Source: Salinispora mooreana
GTDB taxonomy: Bacteria; Actinomycetota; Actinomycetes; Mycobacteriales; Micromonosporaceae
Direction of reading: 5' to 3'
Length of the DNA: 43,423 nt
NCBI RefSeq assembly: GCF_000379065.1
Contig: NZ_KB900614.1
Coordinates: forward strand, 4,447,063-4,490,485
The notes below the pieces were generated by a model that worked only from the letters and a program-made list of their open reading frames with translations, did no database searches and had not been told where the DNA came from. Positions 16,577-24,146 of the stretch are shown here, one piece after another; the first letter of the stretch is position 1; the number at the start of each line of letters is the position of its first letter. The translations under genes were made by a program, and so were the position numbers.

Positions 16577-17313
16577 GTGGACTCCTTGTCGAATTCGTAA
16601 CGTAGAGCGGCGGCCAGCGCGAGCACATCCTCGACGAGGGCCGCCGTGGCGTCGAAGACACCCACACCCGAGGCCGCCGCACCGAGGACCAACGGAAGCT
16701 CGGTGCAGGCCGCCACGATCGTCTGTGCGCCGGCATCGACCAGCTCAGCCGCCGGCCCTTCCAGTGCGCGTCCTGCGATGTCCAACCTGCCTGCCTTCAC
16801 CAGGCGGACGGCCTGCATGACGTCCTCCTGCAGTGGGGCCGACGGGACGAGACAGCGCACCCCGCGCGCCCCGAACGCCTGCTGGTAGAGGCCGGTGCAA
16901 ACCGTACCGCTGGTGGCGAGCAGCCCGACCGTGGCCCCGGAACGGGTGTCGGGCCCGAGCCGGTCGACCGTCGCTTCCACCATGCTGACGATCGGTACGC
17001 GCGCGGTGCGGCGGAGTTCGGGCAGGTACGCGTGCGCGGTACTGCACGGCATGGCGATGAGCGCCGCCCCGGCGTCCTCCAGCAGCCGTAGTCCCGAGAC
17101 CAGCTGCGGAAGCGGGCTGGCTCCGTCGAAGAGCAACGCTTCCGTCCGGTCGGAAATGCTCGGATCCGACCAGATCAACGTGCGGAGGTGGTCCTGGTCG
17201 GTGGCCGCGGGCGTCGCCCGGACCAGCTTCGCGTAGAAGTCGGCGGTGGCGCCCGGCCCCATCCCACCGAGCACGCCGACGATCGGTCCGCCGGCGGAGG
17301 CTGCGTGGGTCAC
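16555..17313 (-). CDS. aspartate/glutamate racemase family protein
   Basis: A 252-aa cofactor-independent racemase starting at GTG 17313, which overlaps the MFS gene stop (GTGA). It opens PIVGVLGGMGPGATADFYAK, as in aspartate racemases. Both catalytic cysteines are in place: Cys90 in MPCSTAHAYLPE and Cys203 in VAACTELPLVL. The enzyme interconverts L- and D-Asp/Glu-type amino acids, although relatives also act on maleate or hydantoins. Its place inside the operon suggests that the pathway uses a D-configured acidic amino acid or a derivative of one. A longer frame exists upstream but overlaps the MFS gene and has no family similarity. Confidence 0.9.
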   Translation of the reverse strand: MTHAASAGGPIVGVLGGMGPGATADFYAKLVRATPAATDQDHLRTLIWSDPSISDRTEALLFDGASPLPQLVSGLRLLEDAGAALIAMPCSTAHAYLPELRRTARVPIVSMVEATVDRLGPDTRSGATVGLLATSGTVCTGLYQQAFGARGVRCLVPSAPLQEDVMQAVRLVKAGRLDIAGRALEGPAAELVDAGAQTIVAACTELPLVLGAAASGVGVFDATAALVEDVLALAAALRYEFDKESTCGNAFV

Positions 17314-18560
17314 CGGACCGCCTCCGTCGCGAGGGGGTCGTGGCGCATCACCAGCCACGGGGTCACGCCGGCGGCCAGCACGATCACGGCGATGAGTAGC
17401 CACAGCGGCGTGCCGTGCCGCAACAGCGGCGCGACCACGAGGACCGGGCCCACCAGGTCCTGCCCCACCCGCCCGAGGTTGTAGAACGACAGGTACCGGC
17501 TGAGCGCCGGCCGCTCGGCGAGCTCGAACGACAGGGGGGTACTGGCGATGAACAGGCACTCCCCGGCGGTGTGCGCCAGCATCGCCACGAGCAGCACCGC
17601 GAACGACATCCAGGCTGCCGACACGTCGCCCGCCGCGGCATAGGCGACGCACGCCACCGCGATGGCCACCCCACCCCAGGCGGACGAGTGGAGGGCGGAG
17701 GAGAAATCGGCGAACCGGCGGTTCACGAAGATCTGGCTCGCCATCGCGAGCGCCCCGTTCAGCGCTAACAGCGCCGTCAGGCTCCACCGCGGCGAGCTCG
17801 TCGCCTGAATGATCCACAAAGGTAGGACCAGCGAGAGAATCCTGTTGTGCGTGAGCGCCACGCCGTTGACCACCGTGATCAGCAGGTATCGGCCGTTGCG
17901 CAGGGGCGCCGCCGGTTTACTCGCCGCACGGTCGGCAACCTGCGGCGGGCGGTCCGGCACCGGCAGCCTGGCGATGATCAGGGCGCTGCCGAGGAACGAG
18001 CACGCGTTGATGCCGATGCCCACGAGGTACATGGACGGTTCGCCGGTCACCACCGGTACGGTCGCGGCCAGCGAGCCGAGGACGACGGCCCCGTTACGAG
18101 CGGAGAAGACGGTGCCGAGCAGGGTCGCCCGGTCCTTACCGTCGAAGATCAGGCCGATGAGGGACTGGTTGATGGCCGGGCTGGCCCGGTCCGCGGTCGT
18201 GACGACGCAGGCGATAGCGACGAACACCCAGTACGACTTCGCCTGCAGGTACAGGCCGTAGCCCAGCGCTCGCACGATGAACAGGGTGATGAGCAACCGT
18301 TTGGGGTTCCACCGGTCGGCGAGGGCGCCGATCCGGGGCCCCACCACGAAGGCGCAGAGGCTACCCAGCGAGATCGCCAAGCCCACCGCGGCGATGTCGA
18401 ACCCGCGGATCTGGGTGAAGTACAGCACCGACGTGGCGGTGAAGATGCCCGTCCCGAACGAGTCCGCCGTGACACTGGCGAGGAACAGTCGGGTCTCCCG
18501 GCGGTCCAGCATGACGACCGAGCGCACCCGCGACCACAGGGCGGCACCAGCAGCGGCCAT
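17310..18560 (-). CDS. MFS transporter
   Basis: A 416-aa membrane protein. Its ATG (18560) directly follows the stop of the monooxygenase gene (TAAATG) and its TGA overlaps the racemase start. About twelve hydrophobic segments are visible. The loop between TM2 and TM3 has PRIGALADRWNPKRLLITLF, the MFS signature (GxLaDRxxxkr). A longer polar loop (RLPVPDRPPQVADRAASKPA) splits the two six-helix halves. It is most likely the exporter, and perhaps the self-resistance determinant, for the product of this locus. No substrate specificity can be read from the sequence. Confidence 0.9.
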   Translation of the reverse strand: MAAAGAALWSRVRSVVMLDRRETRLFLASVTADSFGTGIFTATSVLYFTQIRGFDIAAVGLAISLGSLCAFVVGPRIGALADRWNPKRLLITLFIVRALGYGLYLQAKSYWVFVAIACVVTTADRASPAINQSLIGLIFDGKDRATLLGTVFSARNGAVVLGSLAATVPVVTGEPSMYLVGIGINACSFLGSALIIARLPVPDRPPQVADRAASKPAAPLRNGRYLLITVVNGVALTHNRILSLVLPLWIIQATSSPRWSLTALLALNGALAMASQIFVNRRFADFSSALHSSAWGGVAIAVACVAYAAAGDVSAAWMSFAVLLVAMLAHTAGECLFIASTPLSFELAERPALSRYLSFYNLGRVGQDLVGPVLVVAPLLRHGTPLWLLIAVIVLAAGVTPWLVMRHDPLATEAVR

Positions 18561-19628
18561 TTAGGCGTTCCCCGTCGGCCCAGCGCCCGCAAGCTCCGCG
18601 ATCAGGGGGACGGTGGCGGGGACGTGTGTGGTGGGTACACCGAAGTCTACGAGGCAGGCGATGTCGTCGACGCCGGCACCCGCGACCCGCTCCACCATCG
18701 GCCGACAAGACTCCACCGAACCGATCAGGGAACCGTGGTGCAGGTAACGCTCGTACGTCGCGTCGAGGAGCTCGTCGAGCAGATCCTGCGGGATCTCGTC
18801 GTCGGGCAGGACGTGGCCGCCGCTGATCGCCCCGCCGCCCTGCGCGGCCCGCAGCTCCAGCTTGACGGCCGACCGCAGGTACTCCCGGAACGGCCCCCGG
18901 CTGCGCGCCTCGGCGGCGTCCGTCGAGGCGTCCAGGTGCGTGTGCAGCATGAGCGACACCGTGCCGGCCGCGGGATCGAGGCCGCTGTCCGCACGCGCCT
19001 TCCGGTAGAGACCCACCTTCTCCGCCAGCTGGTTGAGGTCTTGGCCGATGAGGTGGGTCAGGATGTTGGCGCCCCGCTGCCCGGCGTCCCGGAACGTCTG
19101 CGGATTGCCCGACGAGGTGACCCAGATGGGCAGCTCGGCCTGGACGGGCGCGGGGTGCAGCCGCACGTCGAACCGCTTACCGGCGCCGTTGGTCAACGGG
19201 ACGTCGTCGCCCCGCCACAGCGCCCGCACCATGTCGATCTGCTCCAGCATCAGCCGGTGCCGGATCTCGTAGTTCTCCGGCGCCAGAACGAAGTCGTTGG
19301 CGTTCCACCCGGACCCGAACGAAACGGCGGCGCGGCCGCCTGACCAGTTGTCGACCGCCGACCATTCTTCGGCGATCCGTACGGTCTGGTGCAGCGGCGA
19401 AATGAGGCTGCCGGCCCGTAGCTGGACCCGCTCCGTGACCGTCGCCAGCGCCGCGCTGGTCAGGGCCGGGTTCGGAAAGACCCCGCCGAACTCGTCGAAG
19501 TGGCGCTCGGGTGTCCAGACGGCATCAAGGCCGTGCTGATCGGCGAGCCGGCTGGCCGCCAGGACGGTGCGGCACGTCTCCTGAGGGGTGGTGCCGCCGG
19601 TGGCGAAGAACATGACGCCGAAGCGCAA
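18561..19628 (-). CDS. luciferase-like FMN-dependent monooxygenase (MupA/Atu3671-like)
   Basis: A 355-aa bacterial-luciferase-type enzyme and the first gene of the leftward operon. The start is TTG 19628, with AGGAGAG seven bases before it. Typical blocks are FFATGGTTPQETCRTVLAAS, GLDAVWTPERHFDEFGGVFP and WSGGRAAVSFGSGWNANDFV, followed by PIWVTSSGNPQTFRDAGQRG. The HFDEFGG and GSGWN blocks are those of the MupA/Atu3671 subfamily (TIGR04020), which occurs alone or within NRPS proteins. Such enzymes use reduced FMN and O2. A flavin reductase lies at the far end of the locus and could supply the FMNH2. Possible steps are N-hydroxylation or C-hydroxylation of the amino acid; which one cannot be decided here. 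Confidence 0.88.
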   Translation of the reverse strand: MRFGVMFFATGGTTPQETCRTVLAASRLADQHGLDAVWTPERHFDEFGGVFPNPALTSAALATVTERVQLRAGSLISPLHQTVRIAEEWSAVDNWSGGRAAVSFGSGWNANDFVLAPENYEIRHRLMLEQIDMVRALWRGDDVPLTNGAGKRFDVRLHPAPVQAELPIWVTSSGNPQTFRDAGQRGANILTHLIGQDLNQLAEKVGLYRKARADSGLDPAAGTVSLMLHTHLDASTDAAEARSRGPFREYLRSAVKLELRAAQGGGAISGGHVLPDDEIPQDLLDELLDATYERYLHHGSLIGSVESCRPMVERVAGAGVDDIACLVDFGVPTTHVPATVPLIAELAGAGPTGNA

Positions 19629-19727
19629 AGCTCTCTCCTGTCTCGCGAATCGAAGCGGCTGTCGCCGTCAGGCCGGGACGTCGGTGGCGGCGGTGGCCGT
19701 CCACGCGTAGACGTGTCCGTGGACCGG
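19629..19727. promoter_or_regulatory. divergent promoter region of the biosynthetic locus
   Basis: About 100 bp between the TTG of the monooxygenase gene and the most likely ATG of the dioxygenase gene must hold the promoters of both operons. The leftward ribosome site CAGGAGAG (minus strand) is at 19632-19639. I see no clear operator palindrome, and no regulator gene lies within the locus. Confidence 0.4.
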
Positions 19728-20618
19728 ATGGCACGGGAACACCTCGCCGCACTCAAGCCGGTCCGCCGCCGCGGTGAGGATGCCGTCCAGCCCGTCGGAG
19801 CCCTCCGGCCAGCGGACGTCGGCGGGACCGCCGGCCTGAGTTCCGCTGTGGAAGCCCTGTCGGGGCCGGCCCTGACCTACACCGAGGCCTCGTCGCCGCG
19901 AACCACTATCGAGGGTGCCGTCTACACCTCGACGGACCACCCGGCGGAAGAGGAGATCTTCCTGCACAACGAGTGCTCATACCGGGATTCCTGGCCGATG
20001 ACGCTGTACTTCCACTGCGTACGCCCGCCGCAGACCCAGGGTGCCACCCCGCTGGCGGACACCCGGAAGGTACAGGCGGCGATCGACCCCGACGTGGTGG
20101 AGGAGTTCCAGCGCCGCCGGTGGAGCCTGGTCCGCAACTACCACCCGAACTTCGGCGTGCCGTGGCAAAAGGTCTTCGAGGCGCAGGACCGGGCAGGCGT
20201 CGAGGCGTACTGCCAGCGGCACGGGCTCGTCCCCGAATGGCGGGGCTATGACAACCTGCGTACCCGGGTCGTCCGGGACGCCACGCACCGCCACCCGCGC
20301 ACCGGTGACCTGCTGTGGTTCAACCACATCACCTTCTTCCACGTGTCGACCCTGCCGGAGGACGTCCAGGAAGGCATGCTCGCGCTCTTCGGCGAGGACG
20401 GGCTGCCGACCAACACGTACTTCGGCGACGGCGGCCGGATCCCTGACGACGTCATGGCACACCTGAGGCAGTGCTACGAAGGCGCGAAGACCCGTTTCGA
20501 CTGGGAGCGCGACGACATCCTCGTGGTGGACAACATGCTGGCCAGCCACGGCCGGGAGCCGTACACCGGTGACCGCATGATCGCCGTGGCGATGGCCGAA
20601 CCGCAGTCAGCCCGATGA
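19728..20618 (+). CDS. TauD/TfdA (SyrP-like) Fe(II)/2-oxoglutarate dioxygenase
   Basis: A protein of about 296 aa from ATG 19728; GTG 19713 or 19719 could also serve. The facial triad is visible: His80 and Glu82 in FLHNECSYRDSWP and His274 in NMLASHGREP. Arg283 (TGDRMIAVAMAE) is the likely 2-oxoglutarate ligand. TYTEASSPRTTIEGAVYTST and PPQTQGATPLADTRKV are conserved blocks of SyrP-like TauD enzymes, which include aspartate beta-hydroxylases. Residues 1-37 do not look like the usual N-terminus (the GAVLLRGF-like strand is missing) and the protein is some 35 residues short. A frame error or a diverged start in 19728-19840 is possible. It leads the rightward operon. Confidence 0.8.
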   Translation: MAREHLAALKPVRRRGEDAVQPVGALRPADVGGTAGLSSAVEALSGPALTYTEASSPRTTIEGAVYTSTDHPAEEEIFLHNECSYRDSWPMTLYFHCVRPPQTQGATPLADTRKVQAAIDPDVVEEFQRRRWSLVRNYHPNFGVPWQKVFEAQDRAGVEAYCQRHGLVPEWRGYDNLRTRVVRDATHRHPRTGDLLWFNHITFFHVSTLPEDVQEGMLALFGEDGLPTNTYFGDGGRIPDDVMAHLRQCYEGAKTRFDWERDDILVVDNMLASHGREPYTGDRMIAVAMAEPQSAR

Positions 20619-20703
20619 GCCGTCGGGCGCCGTCACCGCCGCCCGCCCCGACCGAACTGCTTGCCCGCCCCCGGCATTGGCGGACCCCGACGAAAGCGAT
20701 GAG

Positions 20704-22500
20704 ATGACGCACACACGGATGTCCCCCGCGGCCGGGCCGGTCGTACTGGGGATCGCAGCTCATTTCCACGACGCCGCCGCCGCGCTGCTGGTCGGCGGTG
20801 AGCTGGTCGCCGCCTCGCACGAGGAGCGGTACACGCGGCAGAAGCAGGATCCGTCCCTGCCGCGCAACGCGGTGCGGGACTGCCTCGCCCAGGCGGGCCT
20901 GCGAATCAACGACGTCGACTGCGTCGCCTACTACGAGGACCCGGCCAAAAAGCTGCACCGGCAACTGTGGACGGGCCTACCCGAGTTCCCGGACGCCAGC
21001 GAAATGGCGTTGTTCCGCCTGGACGCGGACCGTCCCCGACGTGAGATCAGGGAGCTGCTGGGCTGGGACGGACCGGTGGAGATCGTGGACCATCACCTGT
21101 CGCACGCGGCGAGCGCATACTACTTTTCGGGCTTCGAACGCAGCGCCGTGCTGACGGTCGACGCGGTCGGCGAGTGGGCGACCAGCAGTTGGGGTCTCGG
21201 CGACGGCGCCGGGCTGTCCCTGCTCGACCAGATCGAGTTCCCGCACTCCCTCGGCCTGCTGTACAGCGCAATCACGGGCTACCTCGGCTTCGAGGTCAAC
21301 GAGGGCGAGTACAAGGTAATGGGCTTGGCGCCCTATGGAACACCGCGGTACGCCGACAAGATCCGCAATCTGATCGAGATCAATGACAACGGCCGATTCA
21401 CCCTGGCCCTCGACTACTTCTCCTTCGGCCGTGCCGACGGCATGCTCGGCGACCGGTTCACCGAACTCCTCGGCGTCCCCAAGCGGACCCCGGAGTCCAC
21501 GATCGATGACGTCCACCGTGACATCGCCCGCAGCATCCAGACGGTCACCGAGGAAACCCTCCTGCGCATGGTCGGCCGGGCACGCGACATGACCGGCAGC
21601 GAGAACCTGTGCATGGCGGGCGGCGTGGCGCTGAACGTCGTCGCGGTACGCCGCATCGTGGAGGAGGGGCCGTTCGCGCACGTGTTCGTACAGCCCGCGG
21701 CGGGCGACGCCGGCGGCAGCCTCGGCTGCGCGGCCGTGGCCCACCAACGCCTCACCGGGGAACGCCCCCACCCCCGCCGGCAGCGGTCCGCGCTGCTCGG
21801 CTCGACGACCGACTCGAACGAGATCGCGCACCTGCTCGGCGCCTACCCCACCCACGCCGTCCACGACTATCGCGGCGACGAGGCCGGCCTGCTCGGTGCC
21901 GTGTCGGCGCGACTGGCGTCCGGCAAGGTGATCGGCTGGTACCACGGCCGGGAGGAGTTCGGCCCCCGGTCGCTTGGCGGGCGCTCAATTCTCGCCGACC
22001 CGCGTGGCGACGACACCCGCGACCGGATCAACGCCTCGGTGAAGATGCGGGAGGCGTTCCGCCCGTTCGCGCCGGCCGTCCTGGCCGAACACGCCGCAGA
22101 GCACTTCCGGATCGACCACGAGTCCCCGTTCATGCTCGAAACCTGCGAGGTGATCTCGCCGCTGCACCTGCCCGCCATCACCCACGTGGACCGGTCCGCC
22201 CGGGTCCAGACCGTGACGGAACAGGAAAACGGCCGATTCTACCGGCTGCTCAAGGCGTTCGCGGAACGGACCGACTGCCCGCTGCTGCTCAACACGTCCT
22301 TCAACCTCCGCGGCGAGCCCATTGTGCACACGCCGGTCGACGCGCTGCTGTGCTTCCTGCGCTCCGACATCGACTGCCTGGTTCTCGACGACTTCGTCGT
22401 TGACCGCGAGTCGCTGCCGCAGGCGTGGATCACCTGGTTGAAAGGCACGCGTCCGCCCCGCCAGAGCTGTGTCAGTGACAACGTCTACACGCTCCTCTGA
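20704..22500 (+). CDS. carbamoyltransferase (NodU/CmcH/TobZ family)
   Basis: A 598-aa protein starting at ATG 20704 (ATG 20719 is an alternative). The N-terminal kinase-like (Kae1-type) domain has VLGIAAHFHDAAAALLVGGE, VDHHLSHAASAYYFSGFE (metal-binding histidines) and CMAGGVALNVVA. The C-terminal YrdC-like domain has EEFGPRSLGGRSILADPR, INASVKMREAFRPFAPAV and LLNTSFNLRGEPIVHTP. In the family, carbamoyl phosphate and ATP give carbamoyl-AMP at one site, and the carbamoyl group is passed to a hydroxyl at the other. The likely acceptor is the hydroxyl introduced by the dioxygenase encoded just upstream. All core motifs are present. The gene overlaps the flavin reductase gene by 32 bases. Confidence 0.92.
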   Translation: MTHTRMSPAAGPVVLGIAAHFHDAAAALLVGGELVAASHEERYTRQKQDPSLPRNAVRDCLAQAGLRINDVDCVAYYEDPAKKLHRQLWTGLPEFPDASEMALFRLDADRPRREIRELLGWDGPVEIVDHHLSHAASAYYFSGFERSAVLTVDAVGEWATSSWGLGDGAGLSLLDQIEFPHSLGLLYSAITGYLGFEVNEGEYKVMGLAPYGTPRYADKIRNLIEINDNGRFTLALDYFSFGRADGMLGDRFTELLGVPKRTPESTIDDVHRDIARSIQTVTEETLLRMVGRARDMTGSENLCMAGGVALNVVAVRRIVEEGPFAHVFVQPAAGDAGGSLGCAAVAHQRLTGERPHPRRQRSALLGSTTDSNEIAHLLGAYPTHAVHDYRGDEAGLLGAVSARLASGKVIGWYHGREEFGPRSLGGRSILADPRGDDTRDRINASVKMREAFRPFAPAVLAEHAAEHFRIDHESPFMLETCEVISPLHLPAITHVDRSARVQTVTEQENGRFYRLLKAFAERTDCPLLLNTSFNLRGEPIVHTPVDALLCFLRSDIDCLVLDDFVVDRESLPQAWITWLKGTRPPRQSCVSDNVYTLL

Positions 22501-22996
22501 CGCCTCGCGTGGAGTGGCCCACGAACTCCGCCAGCTCATGCGGCACACCGCCGCCACGGTGACGGTCGTGACCGCGGCCGGTGCCCCACCGTGCGGGTTC
22601 ACGGCCACCTCGTTCACGTCCGTAACCCTCGACCCGCCGCTGGTGTCGGTGTGTGCGAACCGCGCCAGCTCCGCTTGGCCGACCCTGGCCCAAGCGGCGC
22701 ACATCGGGGTCAACATCCTCGCTGAGACCCAGGAGGACGCGGCGCGCATCTTCGCCACCAGCGGGATCGACCGGCTGTCCGCCGGAGTCCGGTGGGAGCC
22801 GGCCCCGCACGGTAGCCCGCTGCTCGTGGACGCGCTCGCGTCGATGGAGTGCGCGGTCCATCGCCGGATCGACGTTGGGGAGCACATGCTGCTACTGGCC
22901 ACCCCCACCCAGCTGAGCTGGCGCCCCGGCGCGCCACTGCTGTACCACAATGGTCGCTACGTCGGGGTGAGTGAGACCGTCCGCGACGACGCGTGA
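22469..22996 (+). CDS. flavin reductase family protein
   Basis: A 175-aa protein starting at GTG 22469 within the end of the carbamoyltransferase gene. It has the HpaC-like split-barrel fold signature: TVVTAAGAPPCGFTATSFTS, then LDPPLVSVCANRASSAWPTL and HIGVNILAETQEDAARIFAT, ending PLLYHNGRYVGV. Such enzymes reduce FMN or FAD with NAD(P)H and hand it to a separate monooxygenase. The luciferase-like enzyme encoded by the leftward operon is the obvious partner. It is the last gene of the rightward operon; a possible terminator follows at 23001-23046. Confidence 0.9.
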   Translation: MSVTTSTRSSDASRGVAHELRQLMRHTAATVTVVTAAGAPPCGFTATSFTSVTLDPPLVSVCANRASSAWPTLAQAAHIGVNILAETQEDAARIFATSGIDRLSAGVRWEPAPHGSPLLVDALASMECAVHRRIDVGEHMLLLATPTQLSWRPGAPLLYHNGRYVGVSETVRDDA

Positions 22997-23000
22997 TGTC

Positions 23001-23046
23001 GCGCCAGGGCCGCAGCTCCCGGTGAATGGGGTCACGGCGCTGGCGC
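23001..23046 (+). terminator. possible hairpin terminator after the rightward biosynthetic operon
   Basis: Two 12-bp arms (GCGCCAGGGCCG at 23001-23012 and CGGCGCTGGCGC at 23035-23046, 11 of 12 paired) surround a 22-base loop, a few bases after the flavin reductase stop. The loop is long and there is no U tract, so the call is tentative. Confidence 0.35.
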
Positions 23047-23676
23047 TGTGGCCTGCGGTGGTCAGGATCCCGCTAGCGTCGCCACGCCCTGCAGGGTCAC
23101 CGGCTCGGGAATCAGCGCCGTCGGCCCCGGCGGGTACCAGCACGTCGTAGGGCTTGAGCACGGTGGCATCCTTTCGGCCCCGCCTCAACGGCGAGGCATC
23201 TCAGGTGTCACCTACCGGGGTAGCAGACCCGTCCACGCGCCGCTGTCAGTGGACTTTGAACTTGTCACTGACGCGCTTGATGTTCTGGAACCGCATCACC
23301 ACGCCACGCTTGGGGCCAACAGCCAAAGCCAGGAGTTGTTCCACCAGGCCTGCCGGGACACTCGGGACCTTTTCCACGATGTGCTCACGCAGACTAGGAA
23401 TGAGAGCAGCGGCGGCACGTGCTCGACCTGCTGATGCAGCTTGTTCAGATGGAAGGAGCAAAGGAGACCGAGAGCAGGAACCTGCTGCGCGCTGTCCAAC
23501 AAGCTGTCCAACAAGATGGTGGTGATCGGCGGTGTCGCCATCACCGCAACTGCTGTGGTGGCGGTCGTCGCTCCCACGGCGGCGCGGTAGATCGCACAGG
23601 CCCTACGCCAAGACTGACCTTGAACACGATCGTGGTCAGCCAGCGGGTGCGCTACACGCCGAAATCTTTTAGCGGT
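23047..23676. other. gene debris without recognisable function
   Basis: No intact gene is visible. A minus-strand frame (23461-23246, 71 aa) contains IPSLREHIVEKVPSVPAGLV and GPKRGVVMRFQNIKR, which looks protein-like, and a second frame continues upstream of it (TTILLDSLLDSAQQVPALGL). Together they could be a frameshifted, unidentified gene. CTGTCCAACAAG is tandemly repeated at 23492-23503 and 23504-23515, which may be the cause of one frameshift. Confidence 0.4.
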
Positions 23677-23782
23677 GCTAATTTGATCTTTAACCTGCAC
23701 AGCGCGACCGGGAAGACAACCTCTTCGAAGAAAAAGCCGACCAATCCCCGGTAGCGCCGCACAGGTTGAAGATCAAGTTAGC
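23677..23782. repeat. 106-bp element with 21-bp terminal inverted repeats (MITE- or IS-end-like)
   Basis: The left arm GCTAATTTGATCTTTAACCTG (23677-23697) pairs with the right arm at 23762-23782 at 19 of 21 positions. The similarity runs further inward (ACCGGG near both arms). The interior of about 64 bp is A/G-rich and codes for nothing. The right arm touches the start of the duplicated XRE gene fragment. It looks like two IS ends brought together, or a miniature non-autonomous element. Confidence 0.6.
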
Positions 23783-24014
23783 CCCTGCGTCCATCGCGCG
23801 CTTCCTGGTCTCCCGCGCGACGATCATGATTACCTGCCGCACTCCAACGTACGCTCCACCCGGATCCTGCACCAATACTGAGTGCCAGTGGAAGCACCTG
23901 TGGTCGGCAGCAGCGGCCTGTCGGGATCGGGAAGCCGGCTGGGGGAGCTGGCCTCGGCGATCGTCTGGTGATCGAGAACTGTTTCCCAGCGGGCGTGGTG
24001 TGCCGCGTCGGCCT
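23779..24014 (-). pseudogene. fragment of an XRE-family regulator, duplicate of 34081-34317
   Basis: These 236 bases match 34081-34317, inside the XRE gene near 34 kb, with only about a dozen substitutions and one missing base (GAGTGCCAGTGG here, GAGTCACCAGTGG there) that breaks the frame. The translated block includes LVQDPGGAYVGVRQ, then IMIVARETRKRAMDAGA. There is no HTH region and no start. It is a detached internal fragment. Confidence 0.85.
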
Positions 24015-24146
24015 GCTAAGGGCTGTCTCGTGACGGTGAAGGCCGTTGCCCGGCACCGGGTTGGCGTCTGCTGCTGCCTGCACCGCGACGACGAATGTGC
24101 GCCAGACAGGGCTCGGCTTCCCTCAACGCTTGATCTTGGTTGTGGG

